Positions 24,137-33,388 of a stretch of DNA of 64,000 nt are shown here, piece after piece; the first letter of the stretch is position 1; each line of letters starts with the position of its first letter. Origin of the DNA: Flavobacterium nackdongense (GTDB lineage Bacteria > Bacteroidota > Bacteroidia > Flavobacteriales > Flavobacteriaceae); the NCBI RefSeq assembly GCF_004355225.1, contig NZ_CP037933.1, positions 3,348,001 through 3,412,000 of the forward strand, in the 5' to 3' direction. The notes beneath the pieces were generated by a model. The model was given only the letters and a program-made list of their open reading frames with translations, was not told the origin of the DNA and did no database searches. The translations under genes and the position numbers were made by a program.

Positions 24137-24278
24137 ATTTCAGATTTCAGATTTCAGATTTCAGATTTCAGAATAAGAATTTTAAACAGCCGTTGTAAAA
24201 AAAAACGTAAACAGCCCGATTATATGGACGTTTTCGTTTTTTTGCTATCTGCTATCTGCTATCTGCTATCTGCTACCT
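24137..24278. repeat. Heptad-phased array (AGA arm / TCT arm)
   Basis: ATTTCAG is repeated five times without change (24137-24171), placing AGA at 24142, 24149, 24156, 24163 and 24170. After 72 bases GCTATCT is repeated four times with a fifth variant GCTACCT (24244-24278), placing TCT at 24248, 24255, 24262 and 24269. The units differ, but CAGAT and ATCTG keep the arms complementary at five of seven positions. It separates convergent genes, and the 72-base centre contains a weak A/T-flanked hairpin. Confidence 0.9.
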
Positions 24279-24304
24279 GCCGCCTTTTAACTTCTAACTT
24301 TCCA

Positions 24305-25582
24305 CTAATATCCATATTTATCTTTCCAGCGATTTTTTAGAAATTCCCTAGTCGAATTTTCTCTAGAATTGTTTCCGGGATTGTACAATTGTGTTTCGGA
24401 AATTGCATCAGGTAGAAATTCTTGTTCGGCAAAATTATTGGCATAATCGTGTGCATATTTATACTCTTCGCCATAACCTAATTCTTTCATCAACTTGGTT
24501 GGAGCATTTCGCAAATGGATTGGCACAGGCAAATCGCCCGTTTGTTTGACCAATTGTTGGGCAGTTCCAATAGCCAAATAAGAAGCATTGCTTTTGGGCG
24601 AGGTTGCCAAGTAAATAGCACATTGGCTCAATATTATTCTGCTTTCAGGATAACCAATAGTGGTAACGGCTTGGAATGTGTTATTGGCCATAATAAAAGC
24701 GGTTGGGTTAGCATTTCCAATATCTTCGCTGGATAAAATCAACATTCGTCTGGCAATGAATTTTACATCTTCGCCTCCTTCGATCATTCTGGCGAGCCAA
24801 TATACGGCTCCGTTGGGATCACTCCCACGAATTGATTTGATGAAAGCAGAAACAATATCATAATGTTGTTCGCCAGTTTTGTCATACAGCACTGTATTTT
24901 GTTGCACCAATTCAAAAACTCGGTCGTTCGTAATCGAAATTTCGTCTTCACCAGATGCGTTTACGACCAATTCGAAAATATTCAATAGTTTGCGTCCATC
25001 GCCACCAGAAAGTCGCAATAGAGCTTCTGTTTCCGTTAATTTTATGTTTTTGGTTGCCAAAAACGAGTCTGTTTTCACGGCACGATGTAATAATGTCTCC
25101 AAATCATCTTTGGTAAACGCATTCAAAACATACACTTGACAACGCGACAATAAAGCTGGAATTACCTCGAAACTTGGGTTTTCGGTTGTGGCTCCAATTA
25201 GGGTTATCCAGCCTTTTTCGACAGCCGCCAATAACGAATCCTGTTGCGATTTGCTAAATCGATGAATTTCGTCAATAAATAAGATGGGATTTTTTGCGGT
25301 GAAAAGCCCACCACTTTGCTTGGCCTTTTCAATCACCTCGCGAATATCCTTCACTCCCGAATTGATGGCGCTCAAAATATAGAAAGGTCTCTTCGATTCT
25401 TGGGCAATGATTTGTGCTAAAGTCGTTTTCCCCGTTCCGGGAGGTCCCCAAAAAATCAAGGATGGAATGATTCCTTTCGCAATTTGCTGGGTCAACGAGC
25501 CGTTTGGTCCAACCAAATGCAATTGACTGATATACTCTTCTAATTTCTGCGGGCGAATTCGTTCTGCGAGTGGTGCTTCCAT
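24305..25582 (-). CDS. rarA: Replication-associated recombination protein A
   Basis: A 425-residue AAA+ ATPase of the RarA/MgsA (WRNIP1) family that acts at stalled replication forks. Walker [10 protein letters not shown] is at residues 46-54 and Walker B FIDEIHRF at 102-109. [12 protein letters not shown] contains sensor 1, and the C-terminal tetramerisation domain includes [15 protein letters not shown]. The length fits the family. It is monocistronic and convergent with the secreted protein gene. Confidence 0.95.
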   Translation of the reverse strand: MEAPLAERIRPQKLEEYISQLHLVGPNGSLTQQIAKGIIPSLIFWGPPGTGKTTLAQIIAQESKRPFYILSAINSGVKDIREVIEKAKQSGGLFTAKNPILFIDEIHRFSKSQQDSLLAAVEKGWITLIGATTENPSFEVIPALLSRCQVYVLNAFTKDDLETLLHRAVKTDSFLATKNIKLTETEALLRLSGGDGRKLLNIFELVVNASGEDEISITNDRVFELVQQNTVLYDKTGEQHYDIVSAFIKSIRGSDPNGAVYWLARMIEGGEDVKFIARRMLILSSEDIGNANPTAFIMANNTFQAVTTIGYPESRIILSQCAIYLATSPKSNASYLAIGTAQQLVKQTGDLPVPIHLRNAPTKLMKELGYGEEYKYAHDYANNFAEQEFLPDAISETQLYNPGNNSRENSTREFLKNRWKDKYGY

Positions 25583-25587
25583 TTGTG

Positions 25588-25640
25588 GTTATTCGTTTAA
25601 TCGGTTAAATGTTTAATCGAATTTTGAACATTCAAATTTA
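25588..25640 (-). promoter_or_regulatory. rarA promoter region with partial GTT heptads
   Basis: On the minus strand TAAATTTG (25640-25633) fits TAnnTTTG and would start transcription near 25627, about 45 bases before the rarA ATG. Between them GTT words on the plus strand lie at 25588, 25595, 25604 and 25611. These form two 7-base pairs separated by a 9-base step, a degraded version of the phased arrays. Confidence 0.5.
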
Positions 25641-25786
25641 TGATTTTGCAATTAGAAATCTTTAGATATTATTACAAAGTTATTCAGTGCATTTTTCTTT
25701 GCTCCATTTTCTATTCTCTTATTAAAATCTGACAAAATAGCACTAAATTGCTTTTGGATACATTTTTGAGTAGATTCAGCGAACAA

Positions 25787-25817
25787 AACCATAAACAATA
25801 AACACAGAACCACAAAC
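25787..25817. repeat. AAC heptad array upstream of rhomboid gene
   Basis: AAC occurs at 25787, 25794, 25801, 25808 and 25815, exactly every 7 bases, in units AAACCAT, AAACAAT, AAACACA, GAACCAC and AAACGTT. No matching GTT arm is nearby, except the partial one at 25588. It ends 8 bases before the rhomboid start codon. Confidence 0.8.
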
Positions 25818-25824
25818 GTTTCCT

Positions 25825-26547
25825 ATGAACGACAACCATTTCAAATATACAAATTCAGTTATTGGACTTCCACTTTTTTTTGTGTGGTTTTTGTGGTTTG
25901 TGTATTGGTTACAGATCAAATTTGATTTCGATTTTTTCGAAAACGGCATATATCCAAGAACAATTTCAGGTTTGCAAGGTGTTATTTTCAGTCCATTCAT
26001 TCACTCCGATTTTGAGCATTTGTACAATAATTCCATTCCGTTATTGATTTTGTTGGCTGCTTTGCAGTATTTTTATTCAAGGCAAACTATTGCTGTTATC
26101 GCTTACGGAATACTATTTTCCGGTATGATTACTTGGATAATCGGAAGGGCCAATTTCCATATTGGCGCCAGCAGTTTGATTTATGTATTGGTTAGTTTTA
26201 TCTTTTTTAAAGGAATTCAAACCAAATATTATCGATTAGTGGCTTTATCATTAGCAGTTGTTCTGGTTTATGGTGGTTTGGTTTGGTATGTTTTCCCACA
26301 TCCTGAGTCTATGGGTGATGAGCAAATTTCTTGGGAAGGACATTTGGCAGGATTGATAGCTGGTTTCGTTCTTTCTTTGATTTATAAAACTCCTGAATAC
26401 AAGAAGATCATCAAGTACGATTGGGAACATCCTGATTATGATCCAATGCAAGATAAGTTTATGCAGCGTTTTGATGAGGACGGCAATTTTGTAAATCTTG
26501 AAATTGTAGAAGAAAATGGGAATAATGATTGCGAAGAATCGAATTGA
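25825..26547 (+). CDS. Rhomboid-family intramembrane serine protease
   Basis: A 240-residue membrane protein with six or so hydrophobic helices. HSDFEHLYNNSIPL carries the conserved His and Asn of helix 2. NFHIGASSLIYVL has the GxS motif with the catalytic serine, and EGHLAGLIAG provides the catalytic histidine. This is the complete rhomboid dyad, so proteolytic activity within the membrane is expected. The C-terminal 40 residues are cytoplasmic and acidic (YDPMQDKFMQRFDEDGNF). The substrate is unknown. The Uma2 gene follows after 36 bases. Confidence 0.9.
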   Translation: MNDNHFKYTNSVIGLPLFFVWFLWFVYWLQIKFDFDFFENGIYPRTISGLQGVIFSPFIHSDFEHLYNNSIPLLILLAALQYFYSRQTIAVIAYGILFSGMITWIIGRANFHIGASSLIYVLVSFIFFKGIQTKYYRLVALSLAVVLVYGGLVWYVFPHPESMGDEQISWEGHLAGLIAGFVLSLIYKTPEYKKIIKYDWEHPDYDPMQDKFMQRFDEDGNFVNLEIVEENGNNDCEESN

Positions 26548-26583
26548 ATTATTTTGTAGTTTTGTAGTATAAAAATTTAAATA

Positions 26584-27183
26584 ATGGTGCCAATTATCAC
26601 GAATATCAAACAACTCGATTTAAAAGGGAGTTATACTTACGCCGATTATTTGTTATGGCAATTTAAGGATAGAGTTGAATTAATTAAAGGAAAAATTTTT
26701 AAAATGAGTCCGGCGCCAAGCAGATCGCATCAAGAAATTTCGTGGGTTTTGGCACGTCAATTAGACAAAGTATTCCATAAAACATCATGTAAAATGTATT
26801 CAGCGCCTTTTGATGTGCGGTTGATAAATTTTAAAGACAGTACAGATGATAATCAAATAACTTCGGTTGTGCAACCTGATTTATGTGTTGTTTGTGATAC
26901 AAATAAACTAGACGAAAAAGGGTGTGTAGGTGCTCCAGATTTGATTATTGAAATCCTTTCTCCAGGAAATTCAAATCGAGAAATGACCATAAAGTTTGAT
27001 TTGTACGAAGAGAATGGAGTGAAAGAATATTGGATTGTAAACCAATCTGAAAAAACTATTCTGATTTACGTGCTCAAAGAAAATAAATTTATTGGTTTGA
27101 AACCAATTGTTGAAAGTGGTAAATTGGAGAGTCCCACATTTCCAAGTTTAAAATTTAGCGTAAAAAATATTTTTAAAGAATAG
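26584..27183 (+). CDS. Uma2-family putative endonuclease (DUF820)
   Basis: A 199-residue protein. The PD-(D/E)XK-type core reads VVQPDLCVVCD followed by GAPDLIIEILSPGN and KFDLYEENGVKEYWIVN. These residues match the Uma2/DUF820 family, which is abundant in cyanobacteria and sporadic in Bacteroidetes and has no firmly established role. Nuclease activity is inferred from fold only. It is co-directional with the rhomboid gene and ends at a symmetric terminator. Confidence 0.85.
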   Translation: MVPIITNIKQLDLKGSYTYADYLLWQFKDRVELIKGKIFKMSPAPSRSHQEISWVLARQLDKVFHKTSCKMYSAPFDVRLINFKDSTDDNQITSVVQPDLCVVCDTNKLDEKGCVGAPDLIIEILSPGNSNREMTIKFDLYEENGVKEYWIVNQSEKTILIYVLKENKFIGLKPIVESGKLESPTFPSLKFSVKNIFKE

Positions 27184-27222
27184 ACTGTTTTTATACTTAT
27201 CGCTTGGGCATTTATGAGTCTC

Positions 27223-27265
27223 AAAAAAAAATGAATCAAAACCTGAGCTTTAATTCATTTTTTTT
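27223..27265. terminator. Bidirectional terminator
   Basis: AAAAAAAATGAAT (27223-27235) pairs with ATTCATTTTTTTT (27253-27265), and the T run continues for several more bases. It lies between the convergent Uma2 and rlmB genes and gives a U tract in both directions. Confidence 0.75.
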
Positions 27266-27289
27266 TTTTTTTGAATTTGCAACCAAATT

Positions 27290-27335
27290 TCTGCAATCAA
27301 ATTTCTAAAAATCTGCAATCTGCGGTCTAAAATCT
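27290..27335. repeat. TCT heptad array at the rlmB 3-prime end
   Basis: TCT occurs at 27312, 27319, 27326 and 27333, exactly every 7 bases. A second run in a different phase has TCT at 27290 and 27304, with TCA at 27297. Units include ATCTGCA and ATCTGCG. The last unit reaches the stop codon of rlmB. Confidence 0.75.
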
Positions 27336-28068
27336 AAGTTCTTTGTCTAACGGCTTCGTATAAGAACGCACCACAAGCTACAGATACATTTAGCGAGCCT
27401 ATAGTTCCAAACATTGGCAATTTTGCTTTTTCGTCCACAATTTTAAGGACCGAAGGATTGATGCCGCGATCTTCAGAACCCATAATGATCGCAACAGGTT
27501 CGTTTAGCGTAATGTCATATATATTTTGGTCTGTTTTTTCAGTGGCAGCTACTGTTTTTATGCCTGACCCTTGAAGGTAGAAAATGGCATCTTTGATATG
27601 TTCTACTTTGCAAATAGGTACATTAAAAACTGCTCCCGCAGAGGTTTTTACAGTATCTCCATTTACGGGAGCTGAGCCTGCTTTTTGAACAATTATTCCA
27701 TTAACACCGGTACATTCAGCAGTTCTGATAATGGCACCAAAATTTCGAGCATCTGATATTTGATCTAAAATCAAAAATAAGGGCACTTTTCCGGACGCTA
27801 CAGTAGCATCAACTAAATGTTCCAAGTCAATAAAACCAATCGGAGATATCGAAGCTACGGCACCTTGATGATTATTAGGAGTTAAACGATTCAGTTTTTC
27901 GACTGGCACATAAGAGAAATTCACGTTGGCGCGTTTCATCACTTTCATTAGGTCTTTCATCAATTCGCCGGATATTTCTTTTTGTATAAATACTTTATCG
28001 ACTTCCTTGCCGGATTGAATAGCTTCAATAATAGCCCTTATTCCGAATATTAAATGTTCTTTTTCCAT
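27334..28068 (-). CDS. rlmB: 23S rRNA (guanosine-2'-O-)-methyltransferase RlmB
   Basis: A 244-residue SPOUT-class methyltransferase that modifies the ribose of G2251 in 23S rRNA. An N-terminal substrate-binding domain (EHLIFGIRAIIEAIQSGKEV) precedes the knotted catalytic domain with LILDQISDARNFGAIIRTAE, IIMGSEDRGINP and SLNVSVACGAFLYEAV. The start at 28068 (MEKEHL) is preferred over ATG 28104, because a -7 box lies between the two. It may begin on a leaderless transcript. Confidence 0.94.
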   Translation of the reverse strand: MEKEHLIFGIRAIIEAIQSGKEVDKVFIQKEISGELMKDLMKVMKRANVNFSYVPVEKLNRLTPNNHQGAVASISPIGFIDLEHLVDATVASGKVPLFLILDQISDARNFGAIIRTAECTGVNGIIVQKAGSAPVNGDTVKTSAGAVFNVPICKVEHIKDAIFYLQGSGIKTVAATEKTDQNIYDITLNEPVAIIMGSEDRGINPSVLKIVDEKAKLPMFGTIGSLNVSVACGAFLYEAVRQRT

Positions 28069-28072
28069 TTGG

Positions 28073-28080
28073 CAAAGATA
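28073..28080 (-). promoter_or_regulatory. Candidate -7 box TATCTTTG of rlmB, leaderless
   Basis: On the minus strand TATCTTTG fits TAnnTTTG and is followed by CCAA and then ATG. The 4-base spacing equals that at 6257 and 19692 and predicts translation from the first bases of the mRNA. Confidence 0.55.
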
Positions 28081-28259
28081 GTTTTTTTGTTTTTGGTAAC
28101 CCAAGTTAGGGTGAAAATCTATTGTTTTTAGATTTAGTTATGGTATAAAACGCCTATGAATAAGCGCTGTTTTGCGTTTTTTTTTAATTTTGGCAGCAGT
28201 AATTGTTTTTTTTTGTTAAAATATGTTGTTTTGGTTTAAATTTATTGTTAATATTAAAT

Positions 28260-28555
28260 TATGTTTGCACAATAGATAATTGATTCTCGGACAATTGAAT
28301 TGATCTTTATTTTGGTGTCAGCGATTTGACCGTTAAATAGGATCATCAATCACTAAAAAATATCAATTTATGCAATGCGCATAGCCGATCAAGGGCTGAA
28401 AATGCAAATGATATTATTCGAATATCATCTAAGCTATAAATTGTCAATCAAGAACTTTCTATATCCTGGCAGTAAACTAGAAGTTCGTTTTATACTAATG
28501 TTCAAAATTAAGTAACTAAATGAAGGATCTTGCTAACAAATAAAATTAAATAGAA
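28260..28555 (+). promoter_or_regulatory. Promoter and long leader of the M36 protease
   Basis: TATGTTTG (28260-28267) fits TAnnTTTG. If used, it leaves a leader of about 280 bases. Hairpins in the leader include ATGATATT paired with AATATCAT (28408-28428) and AGCC paired with GGCT around 28382-28398. No known riboswitch was recognised. The rest of the 487-base gap from 28069 shows nothing further. Confidence 0.4.
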
Positions 28556-31303
28556 ATGAAAATAAAACTACTCTACATCGCTTTGCTAATTTCGTCGCTA
28601 GTATTTTCTCAATCAACAAATAGGCAAAAGATTCAGTTAAGACTAAGTACAGAAATGACAAGACTCGGTCTATCTGCTAGTGATATTAGTGATTGGGTTG
28701 TTGAAAGTGAAGCATCTTCTGAAAGCACCAAAATCACCAATTATTATATTGTTCAAAGATATAATGGGATTGAGATTTTTGATGCTCAATCTAATATCTC
28801 GATGAAAGAAGGCAAGGTAATTAACGTGGGCAATAAATTTGTTAGGGATATTGACAAAAAAGTAAATACAAGTAGGCCTAGTCTTTCAGTTTTAGAGGCC
28901 GTTTCTAAAGCGTATTCGCATGTAGGTATAAAAGCGCTTACGTCCTTTAAAATTGTGGAAAATCCAACTGAAAACACTTTTAAATTAAACGATGGAATTC
29001 AAGAAGAGTTAATTAGTGGTAAGTTAGGGTTCCAACAGATAAAAGAGGCTAAGTTAATTTTAGCTTGGTCCTTTCAGTTTTATTCCCCAGATGGCAAACA
29101 TCTATGGAATATTGCCATAGACGCGACAAATGGACAATTATTAGATAAAAAAGACTTGGTTGTTAGCTGTAATTTTGGAACAAAACCTGCGAGTAATTAT
29201 CCGTCGAACTATCCTTTTTATTTTAAAGAAAGCATTAATCCAAAGGCAAATGACTTTGCTATTCAAGCCGCAGCGGGTGCTTATAAAGTAATTCCGTATA
29301 ATTATGAAAGTCCGAATCATAGTCCTTTTCAATTGATATCTTCGCCGAGCAATTCAACAGCCTCCCCAAATGGTTGGCATAACGCTAATACCTTAACAGG
29401 AACGACAGCATCTCTGAAGTATACCTATACAAAAGGGAACAATGTGTGGGCACAAGAAGATGCTACTGGCGATAACGGTACAGGATTTAGTCCTGATGGT
29501 GGTGCTTTGTTAAATTTTGATTTTCCCTATTCGGGGCAAACTGCACAACCTACAGACTATACTTCTGCAGCCACTGTCAATCTGTTTTATATGACTAATA
29601 TAATGCATGATGTGTGGTATCAGTACGGATTTAATGAAGCTGCTGGTAATTTTCAAAAAAATAACTATGGAAGGGGCGGAAGTACCAGCCCTGATTTTGT
29701 TTTAGCCGATTCACAAGATGGCTATTCTCAATCATCAGCAACATTAAATAACGCTAATTTTTCTACACCAGTCGACGGAACTAGTCCGAGAATACAAATG
29801 TTTTTATGGACACTTGGGGCTCCACCGACAGAATATATTAAAGTTAATTCTCCATCCGGAATCGCTGGTCCAAAAGTAGCCACAAGTAATGTTTTTGAAG
29901 GAACGGATCGTATTCCAGTGCCTAGTGCTCCTAACGGAATCACTTCAGATTTAGTATTATATAAAAATAATCCAACACCTCCAGGATATAATTCGGGATG
30001 TCAAATTCCTTTAAATGCAGCTGAATTGAATGGAAAAATAGCATTGATAAAAAGAGGAGGTTGTTTTTTTAATTTAAAAGTAAAAAATGCTCAAGATGCT
30101 GGCGCAAAAGCGGTAATTGTTATGGATAGTATTCCTAATAATCCAACACGTTTGTCGATGAGTTCTACAGGTATAATTGGCATAAATATTCCCGCAGTAT
30201 TTGTAACCAAAGAAATTGGAGATTCTTTTTTGCAGCAGATGGCAAGCGGTCCAGTAAATGTAAAATTAGAAATTCCAGCCGGTTTATACCTGTATGCTGA
30301 TGGGGATTTTGATAACGGAATAATTGCGCACGAGTACGGACACGGAATTTCGAACAGATTAACAGGTGGAAGGTTAAATTCAAATTGTTTAACAGCCCCA
30401 GAACAAATGGGGGAGGGATGGTCAGATTGGATGGCTTTGATGATGCAACTAAAAGCAGGCGATGTTGGTGAGACTCCTAAAGGTGTCGGTACTTACGCTC
30501 TTAACCAATTAACCACCGGTCGTGGACTAAGAAATTATCCTTATTCTACCAATATGGCTGTAAATCCTTTGACTTTTGCCGATACCAATGGCAAAACAAC
30601 TATAGATTCAAATCCAGATTCTGCTACCTATCAATTTGAGATCGTTGAACCTCACGATGTTGGTGAAGTTTGGACTGCAATTCTTTGGGATTTAACCTGG
30701 GCTTATATAGGAAAATATGGGTTTAACTCTAACATATATACGGGTACAGGAGGAAACAATAAAGTAATGCAATTAGTTATTGATGCGATGAAGTTGCAAC
30801 CTTGCAATCCATCTTTTATTGAAGCAAGAGACGCCATTATTCAGGCGGATCAAGCCACTACTTTTGGTCAAGATTTTTGTTTAATTTGGAGAGTCTTCGC
30901 TAGAAGAGGTCTGGGAATTAATGCTTCTTCAGGCGGGAATAGTGGTGATAAATCCAATGTTGCAGATATTAAAGATCAAATAGCAGATTTTAATTTACCT
31001 ACGTCTGGTGCTTTCTGCGCTCCATTAGCGGTCGATAATTTTGATAAATCAAAAATTAGTCTATATCCAAATCCAGCTCCAAAGGGGCAAGTGTATCTAC
31101 ATACCGAGGGTGTTGTTGGCAAATATAATATTCAGGTCGTAGATTTGAATGGAAGAATTGTATATAAATTAAGTGATTTTGAAAGTAAATCTTCTGAATC
31201 GGATGACCGGTTAATTAACTTAAGTAGTTTGGAAAAAGGAATGTATATTTTTAAAATAACTGGTGAAACAGTAGATTATGCAGAAAAAATTCTAATCAAA
31301 TAA
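28556..31303 (+). CDS. M36 fungalysin-type metalloprotease with T9SS sorting domain
   Basis: A 915-residue secreted protease. In order: signal peptide (1-19); a propeptide with FTP/PepSY-like segments (about 40-200, with YYIVQRYNGIEIFDAQ); the M36 catalytic domain with zinc motif HEYGH at 592-596 and further ligand region EQMGEGWSDW; an inserted PA domain (about 450-560, with GKIALIKRGGCFF); and a C-terminal type A sorting domain from about 835 (SLYPNPAPKG to YAEKILIK). The sorting domain predicts export through the type IX system. It probably degrades extracellular protein, and the nearby SusCD pairs might import products (inference). Confidence 0.93.
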   Translation: MKIKLLYIALLISSLVFSQSTNRQKIQLRLSTEMTRLGLSASDISDWVVESEASSESTKITNYYIVQRYNGIEIFDAQSNISMKEGKVINVGNKFVRDIDKKVNTSRPSLSVLEAVSKAYSHVGIKALTSFKIVENPTENTFKLNDGIQEELISGKLGFQQIKEAKLILAWSFQFYSPDGKHLWNIAIDATNGQLLDKKDLVVSCNFGTKPASNYPSNYPFYFKESINPKANDFAIQAAAGAYKVIPYNYESPNHSPFQLISSPSNSTASPNGWHNANTLTGTTASLKYTYTKGNNVWAQEDATGDNGTGFSPDGGALLNFDFPYSGQTAQPTDYTSAATVNLFYMTNIMHDVWYQYGFNEAAGNFQKNNYGRGGSTSPDFVLADSQDGYSQSSATLNNANFSTPVDGTSPRIQMFLWTLGAPPTEYIKVNSPSGIAGPKVATSNVFEGTDRIPVPSAPNGITSDLVLYKNNPTPPGYNSGCQIPLNAAELNGKIALIKRGGCFFNLKVKNAQDAGAKAVIVMDSIPNNPTRLSMSSTGIIGINIPAVFVTKEIGDSFLQQMASGPVNVKLEIPAGLYLYADGDFDNGIIAHEYGHGISNRLTGGRLNSNCLTAPEQMGEGWSDWMALMMQLKAGDVGETPKGVGTYALNQLTTGRGLRNYPYSTNMAVNPLTFADTNGKTTIDSNPDSATYQFEIVEPHDVGEVWTAILWDLTWAYIGKYGFNSNIYTGTGGNNKVMQLVIDAMKLQPCNPSFIEARDAIIQADQATTFGQDFCLIWRVFARRGLGINASSGGNSGDKSNVADIKDQIADFNLPTSGAFCAPLAVDNFDKSKISLYPNPAPKGQVYLHTEGVVGKYNIQVVDLNGRIVYKLSDFESKSSESDDRLINLSSLEKGMYIFKITGETVDYAEKILIK

Positions 31304-31333
31304 GGATATATTTACGTATTTGATAATTCTTTC

Positions 31334-31367
31334 AAAACCCGATAATAAGTAATTATCGGGTTTTTTT
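31334..31367 (+). terminator. Terminator of the M36 protease gene
   Basis: ACCCGATAAT (31337-31346) pairs with ATTATCGGGT (31352-31361) and is followed by six more T. It lies 30 bases after the stop codon. Confidence 0.88.
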
Positions 31368-31747
31368 ATGTTTCTTCTGAATGGTTTAGCCAGACTCTAG
31401 CTATACTCAAGAAATAAGTTCTTGATTTAATGCGGGTGTTGTTTCGGATATTTTACTTTATACTAAACTTGTTTTAATTTTTTGGCTAATTGTGTTTTAT
31501 ACATTATTTCTATTGCTAATTTAATGATTTTGTTACTGTATTGGGCATTCGGTCAGTAAGGTTGCGAAATCATTTTTTTAGATGTGTTAGAAAGCAAAGC
31601 TAGCAGTTTCGATGTTACTAGAGATGAATTGTCGTGATCTTTGCCATATTAGTTTTTAGCTTTTTATCATTTTATGTGTAGGGGGGCCAAAGGATTTATC
31701 TATTTTGGAAATGGAAAATCATCAATAATTTTTGACCACATTACCGC
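31368..31747. other. Non-coding spacer without recognised features
   Basis: About 380 AT-rich bases between the terminators of the convergent M36 protease and SusD-like genes. No convincing open frame, repeat array or hairpin with a T run was seen. Confidence 0.5.
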
Positions 31748-31782
31748 AAAAAAAAGAGGCTGTCTAAAATCAGACAGCCTCT
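31748..31782 (-). terminator. Terminator of the downstream SusCD operon
   Basis: AGAGGCTGTCT (31755-31765) and AGACAGCCTCT (31772-31782) form a perfect 11-bp stem with a 6-base loop. On the minus strand it is followed by a T run (complement of 31748-31755). It lies 26 bases after the SusD stop. Confidence 0.9.
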
Positions 31783-31807
31783 TGTGGCATATAAAACCTT
31801 ACATTAT

Positions 31808-33367
31808 CTATTGTAAATAATATGGAGTTTTTGTATTAACACTGAATAAATCAGCATTAGAAACATCAGGAGTGTTACTGCTATTAGAAGAATATTCAGA
31901 ACTTGGATATATCAATCTATTAGGTCTTTTTGTTTCAGTTACGCCAAATGGTAATGGCAATACTGGATAACCTGTTCTCAAATGGTCAATGTAAAGTTCA
32001 ATTCCGTGCCATTGTGCCAATGCAAGATATTTTTGTGTAATGATTGCGCTGATTTTATCAGTAGAACCAGTCCATCCTAATCCGTTTTTAGCATCGATGG
32101 CAGCTAAGTAAGCTACTGGATCAAGTGGAGTAGCAATCACGATTGTTCCAAATCCAGTACTGTAGAAATTGAAAGAAGCTTTTACACCATTTTCAAATGC
32201 AGTTTTAGCAGTTCCGGTCAAGTATCCTCTTTGCATAGCTTCGGCTTGTAGAAAATAACTTTCTGCTGCTAGCATTAAAAATGCATTTCTCTCGCCCCCG
32301 TTTTTGTTTGCGATATCAACACTTGCTCCAGTTCGTCCGGTATAAAAGCTCGCGTATTTAGAAATTGCTGTTAGCGGGAAAACACCTTGTACGTTACCAA
32401 CAACCGTTCCACCTATAAGAGTGAACATTCTGGATCTTCTAGGGTCAACTACTCCAGAGGTAATATTTGCATCATTGATACTGCCATTTACTAGTCTTCC
32501 AGCAAAATCGCCAGCGGCATTCGCTGCATTAGCCGAAGTAGCAGCACTAAAAGATTCGTTTTGACCGTTTACTCTAAATACAGGGTTTCTAGAGTTGAGC
32601 GTTCCATTGTTGTATCCTGGATTTACTGTAACGTCTTGAATTACGAAATCTTGAGATGCATTTAATTTTGTGAAACGAGCAGTTCTTAAAGCTACTAGTG
32701 TAGCATCTGTAGTTTTAGACAAACGCAACAGTAGTTTTAATTCAATTGTGTTTACAAATTTAAGCCATTTTGCTTTATCACCTCCAAAAACGCAGTCTTC
32801 AGCTCCCATCGGAGCAGCACCACTTGCAGCAAAAAAGGCTCTTGCTTCATCCAATTCTTTGAATAAGGCTGGAATGATTTTTTTGTCATCCTCATATTTA
32901 GGAGCGATAATTTCATTGTTAAATGCTTCTGTATATGGTGCGTCTCCATAAAGAGCGGTCACATAATCCATACACATTACTTTCATCACTTTTGCAACTC
33001 CAAAATGAAGTGTATAAGTTGGGAAACTAGCTTTTTTGTCAAGAATATCTTGAAAATTATCCCCAATTAAATAAGCACTTTCAAAACAAGCTGTATAACT
33101 ACTACTGTCGTATTTGTAGGTATAAGCTGGGTCAGTCGATGTAAATCCACTATTTAAACCCCATACATAAGCAAGTCTGTTTCCATAAGCTGCTAATGTT
33201 GTTACTTGGTAGCTAGTGTAATTAGTAAGTGCTCCTGATAGCATTTGATTTGGTGTAAGCGCATCAAAATCGGGTCTATTTGTCTGTTTTTCATTTACAT
33301 CAAGGTATTTTTCGCAAGATGTAAATAAAAGTAACATCATAATGCTACTGTATAATATTTTTTTCAT
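31808..33367 (-). CDS. SusD/RagB-family lipoprotein (SusD-like_2)
   Basis: A 519-residue outer-membrane lipoprotein. The signal peptide ends in the lipobox LFTSC with lipidated Cys18, followed by EKYLDVNEKQTNRPDFD. The sequence, with LTPNQMLSGALTNY and ESYFLQAEAMQRG near the C-terminus, resembles the SusD-like_2 branch. SusD proteins cap their TonB-dependent SusC partner and help capture oligomeric nutrients at the cell surface. It lies 21 bases downstream of its SusC partner. No CAZyme is nearby; a peptide or other substrate is possible. The substrate is unknown. Confidence 0.92.
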   Translation of the reverse strand: MKKILYSSIMMLLLFTSCEKYLDVNEKQTNRPDFDALTPNQMLSGALTNYTSYQVTTLAAYGNRLAYVWGLNSGFTSTDPAYTYKYDSSSYTACFESAYLIGDNFQDILDKKASFPTYTLHFGVAKVMKVMCMDYVTALYGDAPYTEAFNNEIIAPKYEDDKKIIPALFKELDEARAFFAASGAAPMGAEDCVFGGDKAKWLKFVNTIELKLLLRLSKTTDATLVALRTARFTKLNASQDFVIQDVTVNPGYNNGTLNSRNPVFRVNGQNESFSAATSANAANAAGDFAGRLVNGSINDANITSGVVDPRRSRMFTLIGGTVVGNVQGVFPLTAISKYASFYTGRTGASVDIANKNGGERNAFLMLAAESYFLQAEAMQRGYLTGTAKTAFENGVKASFNFYSTGFGTIVIATPLDPVAYLAAIDAKNGLGWTGSTDKISAIITQKYLALAQWHGIELYIDHLRTGYPVLPLPFGVTETKRPNRLIYPSSEYSSNSSNTPDVSNADLFSVNTKTPYYLQ

Positions 33368-33388
33368 AATGTAATTTATTTTTAATTA

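Noticed and set aside
24137-24278. Possible CRISPR array
   Set aside because: The repeat period is 7 bases with no spacers of 25-40 bases and no cas genes nearby.
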